From positions 1 to 64,000 of the forward strand of contig JASKMD010000230.1 of the NCBI GenBank assembly GCA_030144725.1: DNA of 64,000 nucleotides. The letters run 5' to 3'. This document shows, in pieces, positions 1 to 12,500 of this stretch. The notes beneath the pieces were generated by a model. That model worked only from the letters and a program-made list of their open reading frames with translations, searched no databases and was not told where the DNA came from. The position numbers were made by a program, and so were the translations under genes. Origin of the DNA: Haematococcus lacustris (lineage: Eukaryota > Chlorophyta > Chlorophyceae > Chlamydomonadales > Haematococcaceae). Position 1 is the stretch's first letter; every line of letters starts with the position of its first letter.

Positions 1-2
1 TC

Positions 3-47
3 CAGCGGATGAACTACAAGTTCAACACCACTGTGCAGATGAAGTAA
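3..47 (+). CDS. possible C-terminal end of an upstream gene
   Basis: The first 47 bases read in one frame as QRMNYKFNTTVQMK followed by TAA. The composition looks coding, but the stretch is too short to assign a family and most of the gene would lie outside the window. It could also be a chance reading. The 250 bases after it, up to the kinase gene, show nothing else recognisable. Confidence 0.22.
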   Translation, partial: QRMNYKFNTTVQMK

Positions 48-401
48 GACTGCTGGGGACTTCAGCAGTGGTATGGCTGGACGCACATGTGGCTGCTGGG
101 GATCTGCGGATTGACCATTTGGCTTTCAATTGGTGCACAGGTACCAAGCCCCGGGTGAGGAATTGACGCCTGATTCGCTGGTCAACGTTACTGATGAGGA
201 TGATCTGAAGGTTCGAGCCGTCGGGGTTCACGGTCAATGATTGGTCAATTGCAGTCGCACACAGCGTGTATGGAGAGCGCTGCCTGCGCAAGTTAAGTTA
301 AACCTGGTATGTGCATACAGGAATTCTACGAGGAATACCTGTGCGCGCTTAGTCGACCGGGCACTCTTTTGAGGACCTTCCGCATCCGCATTTTCTTGAC
401 C

Positions 402-3400
402 ATGGCACTGCAAACCGAACTGGAAGCCTGCTCAGACGCTGACGCCCTGGACACCGACGATATGGAGGCAAGGTCAGTGGGGGATTGCAGCCAATGCTCC
501 GATTATCGTAGCTGCCTTATAACCCTCAGGGTTGTCATCACACCCTGCAGCTTGTGTGAACAAGCTTACGCTGCCTATGAACAGCAGACCTGGAGCAGCG
601 ATGATGTGGAGCAGTGCAGCGCCAAGTCTGCAAGCCCCTCAACAGACACTGAGATGCAGCTGGGCCAAGGCCAGCAGCAGTGTGCAGCTGGGGCCGGTCA
701 AGGCTCTCTGGCCCAGCCACCACCAGCCATGCAAGCTGAGGCTGGGACTGTGGCAGGTACAAACGAGCATGGCTCAAGCCCGCATGGCAGCCTACCTGTT
801 CAGCTGCATCATCACCACAGTGCATGCGCTGCACTGGAGGAGCTGCATGTGTCGGTGTCCCAGCTCACTGCTGGCCATGCAAGCTCCCCTCAAGCCCATG
901 GCCCGCATTGGAGTGCCAGTGGCTTGGGGTCTGACATGGCTCGGCCTCTGCAGCAGGAGCAGCTGACGGTTGGCCAGCCCCCTGCTGTGCTGCCCCGCCC
1001 GGTGTCATTGCTGCACTCCAAGCACCCACTCCCCGGGCCCCCGCCCGATCCCCTGCCGCTTGGCAGGCCAGGCTTAACGCCTGGGCCCCTGGCTCCTAGC
1101 ATCCAGCTTGGCTGCTTTGGCCCAGCGCCTGGGTTCCCCCGTGCGCAAGGCTTCACCGCAGAAGACTTCAGTTTGGATGATCCATACCATGAGCCTGATG
1201 ACGACCATTACTCTCACCACCACCCCATGCCCTTCCTCACCAAGCAGCCCCTGCAGCATCAGCGTAGCGTCAGTCGCTTGCTGCCCCTCATGGGCCGTAC
1301 ATCAGAGCGCCAGGATCAGGAGGAGCAGGCTGCTGGCCCCACTCCACATACAGCTGGGCCCTTGGACCCGCAGCCAGCTGCTGCAGGCCTGGGCCCAGGG
1401 CAGCCACGTGTGGGGCCTCTGCTTGTGAGGGGACCCTCGCAGGCTTGGAGCCATGCAGCTACAGCTGCAGCCCCAGCTTCTGCAGCACATGGGCAGCAAC
1501 CCATGGACGCCCCTGGGTTGTTTCAAAGACGAGGTGCGCACCCTCCCTACAAGGTAGCCAGCTGCACATGGACTGCTGTCCTGCCGTCATGACAATCACC
1601 AAGCAGTGCCCTCCTGGTGTGAGAACTAGGCCATCACTGTTGTGGAGTTTGGCCCGGCTCCAAGTGGCCTGGCTTGTGCTAATACGCCCTGAGCTGCCAA
1701 GGCCAGACTTGCCGCACCACCTCCATGCTGCTATTTTACCTCGCCCTGTGCTTTGCCTCCTCTTCGCGTGGCTGCGCAGGCGATGCCCTGTACAGCGAGC
1801 CCTGCGATGGGGTCAGGGACATTGCCGGTGGCCTGCCCAGTCACATCAGTATTTTTGGCGACAGTGAGGCAAGCGGCAGCCCACCTGCCTACAGCAAGCA
1901 GTCAGGCTGCCCCACATCGCTCCTGCAGCACCAACCAGCGCACACGACACATTACTCAGGGCCAGCGCAGGGTGTGCAGCCAGGCAGCTCGGGGCCCTGT
2001 CCACAGCAGCTGCCAAATGCAGGCTCGCTGCGGCTACCCAGCCACATCAGCGCATTTGGGGAGGGGGACACGGGCAACGAGGGTGTCAGACAGGCTGTGG
2101 AGGGCGCACAAGAGGCCCAGGAGGCGGAGAGGCAGCACATGCAGCAGCTGTATGGCGGCACCCGCACGCCAGGGCTGCCAAACACAGGTGTGCGCCTGCC
2201 CCTGTTGCTACAGATCCAGGTGTTGTTCCTGGTATGCGGACATCGGCACATGGTGTGGGCAGATACGCATGAGGGCTGTGTCCGCACAGAGTACCCTGTA
2301 CATGCTCTGTTGCATAGCACCCTTGCCTGTCCTTGCTTCAAAGCACACTAGGCCAACAAGATAATGCCACATACCCATATGCCTATTGTCTCATAATCAC
2401 TGTGGAAATGCCACTGTCTGCACAGTTTGTGCGGGGTATGGCAGTGTGTAATGACTAGAGAGCAGCAGTGGTACTTTTTCGTCCTGCTCTCCCAGTACTA
2501 CGCATCACTGAGATTAGGTAGACAAACAGGCTCGGCAGCTATCTGCACACTGTGTAACCGTGCTCTGGCCTTGTGTGCAGGCTATGGGGCGGCTAGAAAC
2601 CACCATGGTCAGGTGGTGACTCAGGAGTTTGACACCGCACTGGGCAGCTCCTTACAGGACTGCAACCCCCTGCTGGACTTCAACTTCCTGCCAGCTGCCA
2701 CATCAGGTGCCCCTTGAGCCTGCCACAGCCACAATCCAGCCTCGACACATCTGCCACATCTACCTATGGCAATGTGCCAGCCTTGCCTGCAGTGTGCTGC
2801 CAACTGCAATGAAAGCTCCAGCACCTTGTAACTTACACGCAGTCTGTGTACTCCAGCCTGTACACCAGCCTGTGTGCTAGACCTGGTAGCAGTGGTGCCA
2901 GCACACTGCTGTCGCCCCATCCTGGCTGCATGGCTGCCTTGTTGTCTGGCTGCTGCATACCTGGTTCTTTGCAGACGTCCTGGTGCCCAAGGCGTTGCTG
3001 GAAAGTGTGCCTCATGTCCCCCGGGCACAAGTGGACATCACCGCCAAGATTGGCGAGGGTGCATTCGGTGATGTGTCCAAGGCAGAGGTGTTTCCCTACG
3101 GCACAGTTGCCATCAAGTGGCTGAAGGTCAGGAGGGTGCAGCTGCCTTGGGCTCCTGGTCTTGTTTTGTGCTTACATGTAGTTATTATTGCATGTAGTTC
3201 GTGCCGTCAGCCTCCAAGCCTGTCATTTCTTGATGGTGTTGATGAAGCAGCCTGACAAAACCATGGCCAGCTGTCTTTCATCCTGTCTTTCATCCCAGGT
3301 TGACACATTGTCCTGGCACTGCTGCCCCTGCTGCAATATTTCCACCCACTGCTGTGCCGCTTCCCCAGATGTTGTTGCAACACCTCACCCTACTCGCTGC

Positions 3401-5645
3401 CCCTGCCCTGCTTTCCTGCTGCTACCTTTTCGCAGCAAGACCGTTTCGCAAAGTACAGCGAGAGTTTTCAGCGTGAGGCTGAGGTGCTGGCCCGGTTGAA
3501 CCATCCCAACATCATCCGCATGTTCGGCCTGGTCACCGAGCCCAACGACCCAGCTCCCCACCACCCCACCACAACCCACCTACCCCTTGGCAGTGGCAGC
3601 AGCGCCGCAGCCGCAGCCCTGACCCCAGGGGCTGGGGCAAGGCCTGGCGCCAGCCCTGGCAACGGGCCAGGGCTGGGCATGCTAATGGGCGCGCGCCACC
3701 CAAACGGCACCTCTGGCATCAGCATGCCCGCCACAGAACACATTGCTGGCATCATGATGGAGTACGTGCGGGGAGGCTCTCTGGCACAGGTGGGACCAAG
3801 CGATTTCATAACGGTGGTGAGAGTGTTGGTCAGTAGGTGGTTAATAATGGTGGTTGAGTAATGGTGGTTGGGTGGCGTGTTTGGTCCATCAGTGCCTCCC
3901 TTGTGTGAGTGCAGCTGAGAGCAGCAGGCTATGGCATGCCTGTGACTCACACAGTGGGTGTGGGGTGTCAGCATATGGGCACGTTGAGGATGGCAGATGC
4001 TGCTAGGCAGGCTGCTGTTCACAGTACAGATGCAGGCAAGAGGTCTTGGATCACTGGCAGCTGTGTGCGACGATGAATAATGGCAATGCCCCTGTCCCCT
4101 GTTTTTGCAGCGCTTCCGAGCGGCTGCTTTGCAAGGCCGACGGGTTCCCCTGAGGGAGCGCTGCCGCATCGCCCTGCAAGCTGCCCTGGGCATGTCCTAC
4201 CTGCATGACCAGCAGCCAGCTGTCATCCACTTTGACCTCAAGCCTGACAATTTGCTGGTGGAGGGCGAGGGCGAGGATGTGCTGATCAAGGTGGGTGCGG
4301 CCTGGCTATGCACCGGCGTCATGCCTGGTGTGGTTGCAGAGCGAGGCTCCCTTTGCTTAGCTATGTCACGGTTAGTGAGCGTCATAGTGTGCAACCAGGC
4401 ACAGCAGGTGTATGCATGCCAAATAGACATGGTCCCTGCATGCCAAAGAAGAAATAGTCGAGGTGTGGTACTGGAGCATTGAGGCGCTGCTGGGAGTAAT
4501 CTACCCTGTGCCGATGCAAGACTGAGAAGGCTACTCGAATGTGAAAGCTGGCATGCATTAAGGGAGGAGTTTACGTCTGTGCTATTGCAACAGTGTTTGA
4601 CAACACACTGAAGCGCAAATTGGTGCCCCCTCACACCATGTCACTGTGTGCTGTACAGGTTGCTGACTTTGGGCTGAGCAAGCACAAGTTCCAGACGTAT
4701 GTGACCTGTCACGACCTGAGGGGCACGCTGCCCTATATGGCACCAGAGCTGGTAGCTAACCCCAACAAGGTAGGCTGCACTGCCCTAGCTCACTGGTTGA
4801 TTGTTCCTGGTCAGCTCACTACTACACCCAGCCGCACGGTCTATGCTGATGGTGTGCAGACTGAATTGTGCCCAAGCAGTCATCCCTGCTCTCCGATATG
4901 AATCTTCTTCCATCCAGCTTCTGCATCAATGTTGTGGTTGCGACTGGTGCCAATTGCTATGTTATCATGGCTTACTGTGCTGTTGCTGCCGCTGCTTCTT
5001 CCCCATGCCCATGCTGACCAGGTGTGCGAGAAGTGTGACGTGTGGTCCATGGGCGTGGTGATGTGGGAGATGCTGACACTGGAAGTGCCGTTCCAGGAGC
5101 TGACGGCACAACAGATCATCATGGGGCTCATGCATGGCACCCTCAACCTGCGCACCCCTCGAGACTGTGAGCCCGAGTGGCTCAGCCTCATCGCCCAGTG
5201 CATGGAGACCTCCCCTGTCCACCGGCCTGCCTTCAGGGACCTTGCCCTCCGCCTGGAGAACCTAGGCAGGAGCCTGGACCAACAGCAGCAGCAGTACCAG
5301 CAGCAGCTGCAGGCGGCTGCCGAGGCCCAGGCCCAGGCGCTTCTCCTGCAGCAGCAGATGGCGCTTCACGCCCAGGCGCAGGAGCGGGAGCGCCAGGCAC
5401 AGATCCAGCACCTCCAGCTGCAAGCCGCCATCCAGCTGCAGCAGCAACAGCAGCAGCAGGCGGTGGCAGCGGTGGCGGTGGCCACAGGGCTCCTGCCGCC
5501 CCCCTCTCCCACACTGTACCACCTTGGGCATCACCACCATCACCACCATGACATCTTGACGGCTCAGCACCAGCACCAACAGCAGCAGCAGCAGCTGCTG
5601 AACAGCGTGTTGAGGATGGCAAACTCCCCCATCCTGTACCCCTAA
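402..5645 (+). CDS. Raf-like (TKL family) protein kinase, 8 exons
   Basis: Probable cytosolic serine/threonine kinase. Exons by phase-matched GT-AG junctions: 402-1533, 1780-2187, 2581-2706, 2975-3126, 3436-3789, 4111-4290, 4659-4769, 5022-5645; about 1028 residues. Residues 1-560 are low-complexity, rich in Gln, Pro, Ala and His, and contain a duplicated LPSHIS-x-FG motif. Kinase landmarks: Gly loop GEGAFGDV near 582, VAIK lysine near 603, catalytic loop HFDLKPDN with Asp near 766, DFG near 787, APE near 814. The HFDLK loop (Phe where RD kinases have Arg) with GTLPYMAPE matches plant and algal Raf-like kinases. About 60 Gly/Ala/Pro-rich residues are inserted between the HPNIIRMFG strand and the MMEYVRGGSL strand. 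The tail has Gln and His runs. ATG 402 was chosen for its ACCATGG context; an in-frame ATG at 309 would add 31 residues. The substrate is unknown. Confidence 0.85.
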
Positions 5646-5743
5646 GGCTCAGGGGTACACCACCATGCCACCATGTGTGGGTATCATCTGCCCAACACCT
5701 CATGACACTACACCATGCCCCCTCGTCCTCCCCGCCAGCAGCC

Positions 5744-7069
5744 AGTACAGCAGGCGTTGCTCTGGCCAGCAGCAGCCAATGCCGCTGGCACTTCAGCAGT
5801 TGATGCAGCTGCCCAAATGCATACCTTGGCAGAAGCATATGCAGCAGCTAGGTTGCAGCAGCAGCAGTGTGCTGGGCAGGCTGTGCGGGCATCCTTCCTT
5901 TCATGCTCTTCTGCCACTCGCCCCCTCCTCCCACCTCCCTTACCCTCTCAAGTTATAACCTCACCTACACCACCTTTGTTGCCTCCACCACCTCTGCTTT
6001 GTGCTTCAAGCACCTCCACCTCTTCCTGCTCCCGCGCTCCTAGTCAGCAAGTACATACATACAGCGTTGGGCTAAACCTCAGCCCCTTTCCATCTCAGTC
6101 CTGGACGCTGCTATCAAGGGGCTCATTGCTCCAGATCCTCTTCCACCTTCGCCCCTGTTTCTTCTTCTCATTTCTTTCCTCCCCGGCTTTCCCTCCCCAC
6201 TCCCTTCTCCCCCTTCCTCACTTGCCCTCCTTCCTTGTTTCGCGCTCTCCCGGCCTACCTTCTTCAGTGCAACCATGCCTGGAGTGTTAGCCAGTGCCCC
6301 ACCTCCCCAACCTCCCAACCACCCACCTTCCCAGCTGCCCAACCTCCCCACCTCCCCACCTGCCCCTCCACCCACCAGGCAGCATCCTTCTGCCCAGCTG
6401 CACCCTCGCGCCCGGAGCTGCTTGCAGAGCCTGACGCCCAAGTCCCCCTGGCACTAGTCATGGCAGCAAGCAGTTGGCTATGGCATGGCAGCACTGGCAC
6501 CTCAGGCAGGCAGGACATGGCTGGGATGGCATGTGCACCATCTGGCCAGCTGGCCGAACCTCAGTTGGCCAAACCTCCTCTCCAGCTGCCATGCTGGCAG
6601 AACCTGGCTCCAATGCTGGGTGCACTCAGGACCCAGCCAAGGCCTCTGCCGATGCTTGCCTATTGGCACGGCACGCCTGGCTGCAGCTCCTGGGTCACAG
6701 ACACGGTGACCACCAGCTGGTGCTCTGGCTGGCCAGTCCCAGCTATTCTGTCAGGGTCAAGGAGACCACCAGCAATGGCTCCGTCTGCTGTGCCTGACCT
6801 TCCCAGGTTAAGGCCAAGCAGTTGCAGGCAGCAGCACTAGCAGCAGCCCAGGCACCAGCCCAGGCACCAGCCCAGGCACCAGCCCAGGCACCAGCCTTCA
6901 GAGGCTCCCTACTTGGTCAAGCAGGGTGGCCATGTTGAGCTCTTTGCCGTGTCGCAGACCAAGGCGTCACAGTCAGAGGCTGGCTACATGACTACCCTGG
7001 CTGGCTGGGGCAGCTCTCCAAGCCTCTCTCTCAACCTTAACCTGGCCTCATGGCATGAATGCTTATAGG
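5744..7069 (+). other. possible extra 3' exons of the kinase gene, or its 3' UTR
   Basis: Two stretches look coding after the apparent kinase stop. From about 5744, after an acceptor-like CCGCCAG, a Gln/Ala-rich frame runs to about 5950 and resembles the kinase tail. From about 6889 a frame containing EAPYLVKQGGHVELFAVSQ runs to a TAG at 7067-7069; it is preceded by four copies of a 12-bp CCAGGCACCAGC repeat (about 6847-6894). The pyrimidine-rich stretch between them (5930-6420) would suit an intron. No complete junction set could be fixed, so this is inference only; the region could simply be untranslated. Confidence 0.2.
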
Positions 7070-9008
7070 CTTGGCTGCCTAACAGCCTGGTTTAGTGTTG
7101 TCTGGCTGCTGTTCATGACCTGGGTGGGGCACAAAGGCATGCGGTGCCACCTGTGCCCAGCTTGTGGTATCAGCAGGGCATCAAGCACCGGCCTGACCTG
7201 GGAGAAAAGATATAACTTTGCATATGGAGGCATGCATGTTCCTGTTGTGTGGCGCTGCCTCCAACCCTCTGCCCACGTCAATGTGTCACTGGTGTTCATT
7301 GCCAGGCACGCAGCAGGCTGTTGCAATGTGCTGTGGACCATGCAGCACAGCAAAAGTGCTGGCCATGCGAGGGTGCTGCCATGCTGTCATCACCACGCAG
7401 GCATTACTGAGGCTGGAGCATCAGCAGTAGCGGAATGGCATCAGTCAGTAGAGCAGACAGCAATGCAGGCAGCTTTCTAGGTAGTTACGTGATTGAATGA
7501 CAGCTGGCACAGCAGATGTTGGTGTATGCATGGACGAGTGTGCAACGCAGAGCAGAGCTGTTTGTCAGAGGCGTGCCCCTGGCTGGCTGGCTGGCTGGCT
7601 GGCTGACTGCTAGCTCAGGTGCATGGTGTGGATCCAAGAGGAGGGTGTCCAGGTGGTGTTGACTGGCTGCATTGCATTGTTGGGACGTATGTGGGCAGCA
7701 CAGCAAATGAGCAAGCGCAGCAAGGGCAGCCTGGTTGTTGGCTGCTGGCTGTGCGAGCAAGCGCAGCAAAGGCACTCTTGCTGCTGGCAGTGTTGAGGAG
7801 GTGCACAGCAGAACCAGCCTGGCTATTGGCAGTGTTGAGGAGGTGCGCAGCAGAACCAGCCTGGCTGCTGACCTGCACAGTGTTGCAACAGCGTAGCTGG
7901 ACAATGAGGGGGGCAGGTGCATGGCTGGTAGCAACAGCGGCGGCTGTGGCAGCATGTCCTGAGGCCCAGCTTGCTGTACCCCTTGCAACCCTGCCAGCAT
8001 GCCTGGCTGCCCAGCGCAGCTGAAGGTGTCACAATGGGTGGGCCAACCTCAGCCCGCTAGCTGCTGTGGAAGCAGTGGCTGGCTGGCTGGCCGGGATTCA
8101 GGCTGCCCATTGCTCTCCGACTGCTGGCTGGTCGTTGTCACGCATGACGTTGTGTTCCGGCTGGCTGCTGCAAGTTTGTGTAGCAAGCTGGTGGCTGGCT
8201 GCGCAGGTCCAGGATGCCTCTGGCAGGGTGGTTCAGGGCCTTGCATGGTTGGTATGGAGTTGGCAGTTTGCTGCCAAGGCTTTCAACTGTCATGCTGCTG
8301 GGCTGGTGGGCCACTCCTTTTACACTGGGCTGTGTCTGGTACGTGCTGGCATGCCCCATGTGCTGGCACCAAGCACAGCAGCTAGTCTGCAGTGTACTGG
8401 TGTGGCCAATCATGATGATAATGGTACACTGCGCCGGTGTAGACATTGCATGTCAGTTGGCCTTGCATGGTCGTGGCTGTGCTGTGCGGTTTACCTGGGT
8501 GTCCGAGCTGACAGCCCTCTGGACTTGAGCTCTGGGCAGTTTTGGGCGGGATATGTGGCATACAGCACACTGGTTTGCAAGCTGTTGGGCAGCAGGCAAT
8601 GCCATATGGGTCGGGCAGGCAGTTCAAGAAGCCGGGCCGCTGGTCTTAGGCGGCTGGGCAGGCAGTGGTGGGAAGGGACTGGATTCAATGGCCTCCGCCT
8701 CTGCCTCGTGCAGTGTCTTGATGCTGCAGTCTGGTGGCATTCAGTGTGTGCGCCTGTGCTGTTGCCCTGATTCCAAGCGTATTCAGCCGTGTGGTTAACA
8801 GTAAGGTTCTTGACGTTGTCGTTGTTTGTTTGTGTGTTTGTCGTGACCTTGACCGTAGCAGGAATGGCCGCCCAGTGCAGCTGCATGTGTATAGAGGGTG
8901 TTAGGGAATGGAGTGTGACCTGAGTGACGTGAGAGACATATGAAGTAGTGTGGGAGAGTGCAGGCTGCATGCATTGTGTGTGCATGGTGCATGCCTTCTT
9001 GCGCAACT
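7070..9008 (+). other. no gene seen; probable 3' UTR or intergenic
   Basis: Open frames here, including one of 234 codons from 8066, are Trp/Cys/Leu-rich and resemble no protein. They are what GC-rich CTGGCTGG-type sequence gives by chance. A short GGCT tetranucleotide run lies near 7579-7606, and a duplicated segment containing GTGTTGAGGAGGTGC appears near 7790 and 7831. Confidence 0.4.
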
Positions 9009-9013
9009 TGTAA
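9009..9013 (+). terminator. TGTAA polyadenylation signal candidate
   Basis: TGTAA, the usual chlorophycean polyadenylation signal, occurs in ACTTGTAACATACT. It would suit the end of the kinase transcript only if the 3' UTR or extra exons extend this far. A 5-base match is weak evidence on its own. Confidence 0.3.
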
Positions 9014-9510
9014 CATACTCAATGACTTGCACCAAATGACCGGCCAGTGCCCATGCGTTGACGCGCTACACAGCATTGTCTATGTGACAAGCTACCGGTG
9101 TATCAATCTAGCGTAAGGGACGTAGCAAGCAGTGAGCAATCGGTGGACATCACGGGACATCACGGTTGGTACGTTCATACTGTTTCAGGTGCCTGCACGG
9201 CGCACACACTCCTGCCTCTGCATGTCTCTATGACTATACAAAGCCCGTAAACATCAGTTTCATCCCGTGACTCCGAGTAGCACTCAGGTCCGGGTTTACC
9301 CCCTCCCGCCATCGACAAATGGAAAGTGGGCATCCACAGGGTGCTTATGGGCATGTGTACGGTAGGGATGGGACATGGATCAGCCCATGGGTACAGGCAA
9401 GCCGGCTAGTGTTGGACGCCAGATGCGAAAAGCCTGTCGCCAGCAACGACGTTAAATACGTGCGGTGCGGATTCTTTCTAAGCGCTCCGCACCCCTTCGT
9501 GGTTGACTAG

Positions 9511-9535
9511 CTTCGAGAGGCTTCGAAAACCTTCA
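9511..9535 (+). promoter_or_regulatory. candidate heat-shock element upstream of DnaJ
   Basis: Five contiguous 5-bp units in the alternating nTTCn/nGAAn pattern: CTTCG, AGAGG, CTTCG, AAAAC, CTTCA. Three TTC units are exact; the two intervening units are imperfect GAA units. It ends 33 bases before the DnaJ start codon. Heat-shock factor binds such arrays, and Hsp40 genes are classic targets. Its closeness to the ATG means it may fall in the 5' UTR. A TATA-like TTAAATA lies near 9451. Confidence 0.42.
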
Positions 9536-9568
9536 GCGCACCCACCACATCAGCGGTACTCTTGGCGG

Positions 9569-12500
9569 ATGGGAAAAGATTACTGGGCGATCCTGGGCCT
9601 CGACAAAGGGGCTGACGACAATGAGTTAAAGAAGGGTAAAGAGCCGCCTCAATGCATCAATGGCTGCTGCTGTCATCATCAGCATGCTGCATCACAGGGT
9701 CTTCTGCAGCAGCAGTAAGCAGCTGCATGCAGGGATGTCAATGTGAAGGTGGCCACAGAGGAAGCAGTGCCTGTGTGCCTGTGCCTGATGCCTGCAGCGT
9801 ACCGCAAGCTGGCCATGAAGTGGCATCCTGTAAGGCCTAGACCTGAGGCACATAGGCAACACCACCCAGGCATCATTGAGGAACAGGGCTCCAGGGCATG
9901 AGGGCAGCAGGGGGCAGGCAGGCAGGCAGGTGGCTCATGGTCAGGAGGGAGGTGAGGAGGAGAGTGATTGTGGGCAGGCAAGTAGGCAGGCGGGTAACAC
10001 TGATGCTGGGCAGTGGCTCTCAGGCATGCAGCTTAAACTGGCGCTGGACATCAGGGTGCTGCAGAGGACATGCTGAGCACTCGTGGTACTATATATAAAA
10101 GCTGCCACTGCCTATGCTGCGTAGCTGGGGACTGCTGCTGCTGTTGCTGTGCTGCTGCTGCTACCGCTCAGCTCTTCACTCTCAGCAGCTCATCGTCAGT
10201 GTAGAGAAACACTGCTCGTGTTGGGATACATCTGCTAAGCAGCTTGGCCGACCTCTGCCATCTTTACACAAAGATCTTGACACAGGTGGTGGTGTTCAGG
10301 TTCACACTTGACCCCTATTGGCAGCTCCATGGCAGCTACAGCTGCTGCCAGCTTCTTGTGTCCTAAACACTAGGAGTGGATCTTGTGAATGCCAGCCACG
10401 GCCAGCTAGATGGGTGGGTGTCGATGATGTTACACCATAGGGAGTGACTGCTGTTGACTAGGCTGCTGTGCTGGAGCATGCCATGCCATGTGGTAAGTGT
10501 GTTAAGCGCATGGTGAGGGAGGTCCGCATGGTGACAGTGCCATGCATTGGCACCGGGGCTGCAGGACAAGAACCCGGACAACCGAGACAAGGCCACTGCC
10601 AAGTTCAAAGAAGTCAGTGAGGCCTATGAGGTGCGTGGGGCTGGCAGGGTATTGGTGCTACTCAGCCCTGCCTGCTGGCTTTCCTGAGCCCACTGCCCCC
10701 TCACTGTTGCTGGTCTAGATCGCTGTTGGAATCGCTGCTGTTGCACCTGCTGCTGCCACCACCACTGCTGTTGCTGTGACCGCTGCTGCTGCTACGACTG
10801 CTGCTGCTGCTGCTGCTGCTGCCACCGTCGCTGCAATGTCTCATGTGTTTGCCCTCAACTGTCTTTGTTGTGGTCATTGTCAAGGTGCAAGGCCCAGCAT
10901 CCTCTGACCCTGCTGCCCTCAGGTGCTATCAGACCCTGCAAAGCGGGAGATCTACGAAAAGTATGGTGAGGAAGGCCTGAAGGCCAACGGCGCTCAGGGA
11001 CCCGGTGCAGGTGGCCGGAATTTCAGGAATGCTGAGGACATCTTTAGAGAGGTGGGGGCCAGTACTGGGGAAGAGCAGTGGGCGAGTAGGAGCAGCAACT
11101 GTGAGGGGCAGGGTGTGGGACCAGGTGGGCGGCGGCATGCTGTTTTGATGATGGGCAGAGGCAGGGGCAGGGGCAAGGGCCGTGGCAGGGGCGGGGGCAA
11201 GGGCCGTGGCAGGGGCAGCGGCAGGGGCAGGTGCAGGGGCGGCGGCAGGGGCAGGTGATAGCTAACCCCCTATGCCACATCAGCCAACCTGCTGCAGTTC
11301 TTCGGTGGAGCTGGACCAGGGGCAGGCATGGACCCTTTTGAAAGCCTGTTCCACGGCATGGGAGGGATGCCCTTTGGTGGAATGCCAGGTGGGTAGGGCT
11401 GGCTCTGCCACTGCCCCTGCCGCTGCTCCCGCTGCCGCTGCCGCTGCTGCTCCTCCTGCTTCTGCTGACTGTGGGGCTGGCTCTGCCAGGCGGCCGCGGC
11501 ATGGCCCCTATCCAGCACAGCGCCTGCTGCCTGCTGCCACCATGGCTGTGCTTGCCAGCTTGCCTGCTGCTGCACCTGCCCGCCTGCAACAGTGATAAGC
11601 ATGCAAGCAGGCTTGAAAAGGGCGCAGAGCCATGCTGCAGCTGAGCATGAGAGCACCATGCGGCACCATGGCACATGCAGGCAGGCTTGCACGTGAGAGC
11701 AGGTACAGGCACATCCATAACTTTGGCGCTGGCTGGCTTGCGGCATGTAGGCATGCACAGTCACCAGCGGTCAGCAGCGGCGTCTGGCCCCCGCAAGGCC
11801 AAGCCCCTGGAGCACACGCTGGCATGCAGCCTGGAGGAGCTGTACAGCGGCTGCACCCGCAAGCTGAAAGTGGGCAGGTGGTGGTTGGGTGGTTGGAGTT
11901 AGTTGGGAGTTGTGGTGGGTGTCCATCATCCATGTGGAGGGGTGATGCTGATGGCGGAGCAGGACCCGCCGGTGGCAGCAGGCAGTGGCAGCAGCAGGCA
12001 GGCAGGCAGGCAGGCAGGCAGGAAGGGGAACGCAAGGGTGCGTACTGTTCTGGTAACCTGCATGCAAGCTGGCAGGCAGGCAGGGCAGTGGGTCTCTGTG
12101 TGCACTGCAGGGCATAAGGAGCAAGTGCAGGGCCAGAAGCAGCATTACCAGCAAAGGGCGGCGATGGCAGCAGCAGCAGCAAGGGCAAGGGGGGAGGGGC
12201 AAGGGGTGAGGGGTGAGGGGAGATCTGTGTGCACTGCAGGTCAGCTGAGATCAGCTGACCGAGCTGAGGGTCGGGCTTAGTCATGCTGGGCTGGGCCGTG
12301 AGTCACCGGTCAATGTTGTACAACCTTGCTGCCCTCGCTGCTGCCCCTGCCACTGCCCCTGCCGCTGCTCCCTGCTGCACCTGCCGCTGCCCCTGCTGCC
12401 ACTGCCGCTGCCGTTGCCCCTGCTGCTGCTACTGCCGCTGCCCCTGCTGCCACTGCTGCCCCTGCTCCTGCTTCTCCTGCTCCTCCTGCTTCTGCCTCCC

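Noticed and set aside
8066..8770. 234-codon open frame after the kinase
   Set aside because: Trp/Cys/Leu-rich chance frame in CTGG-rich DNA with no domain, no paralogue and no splice logic.
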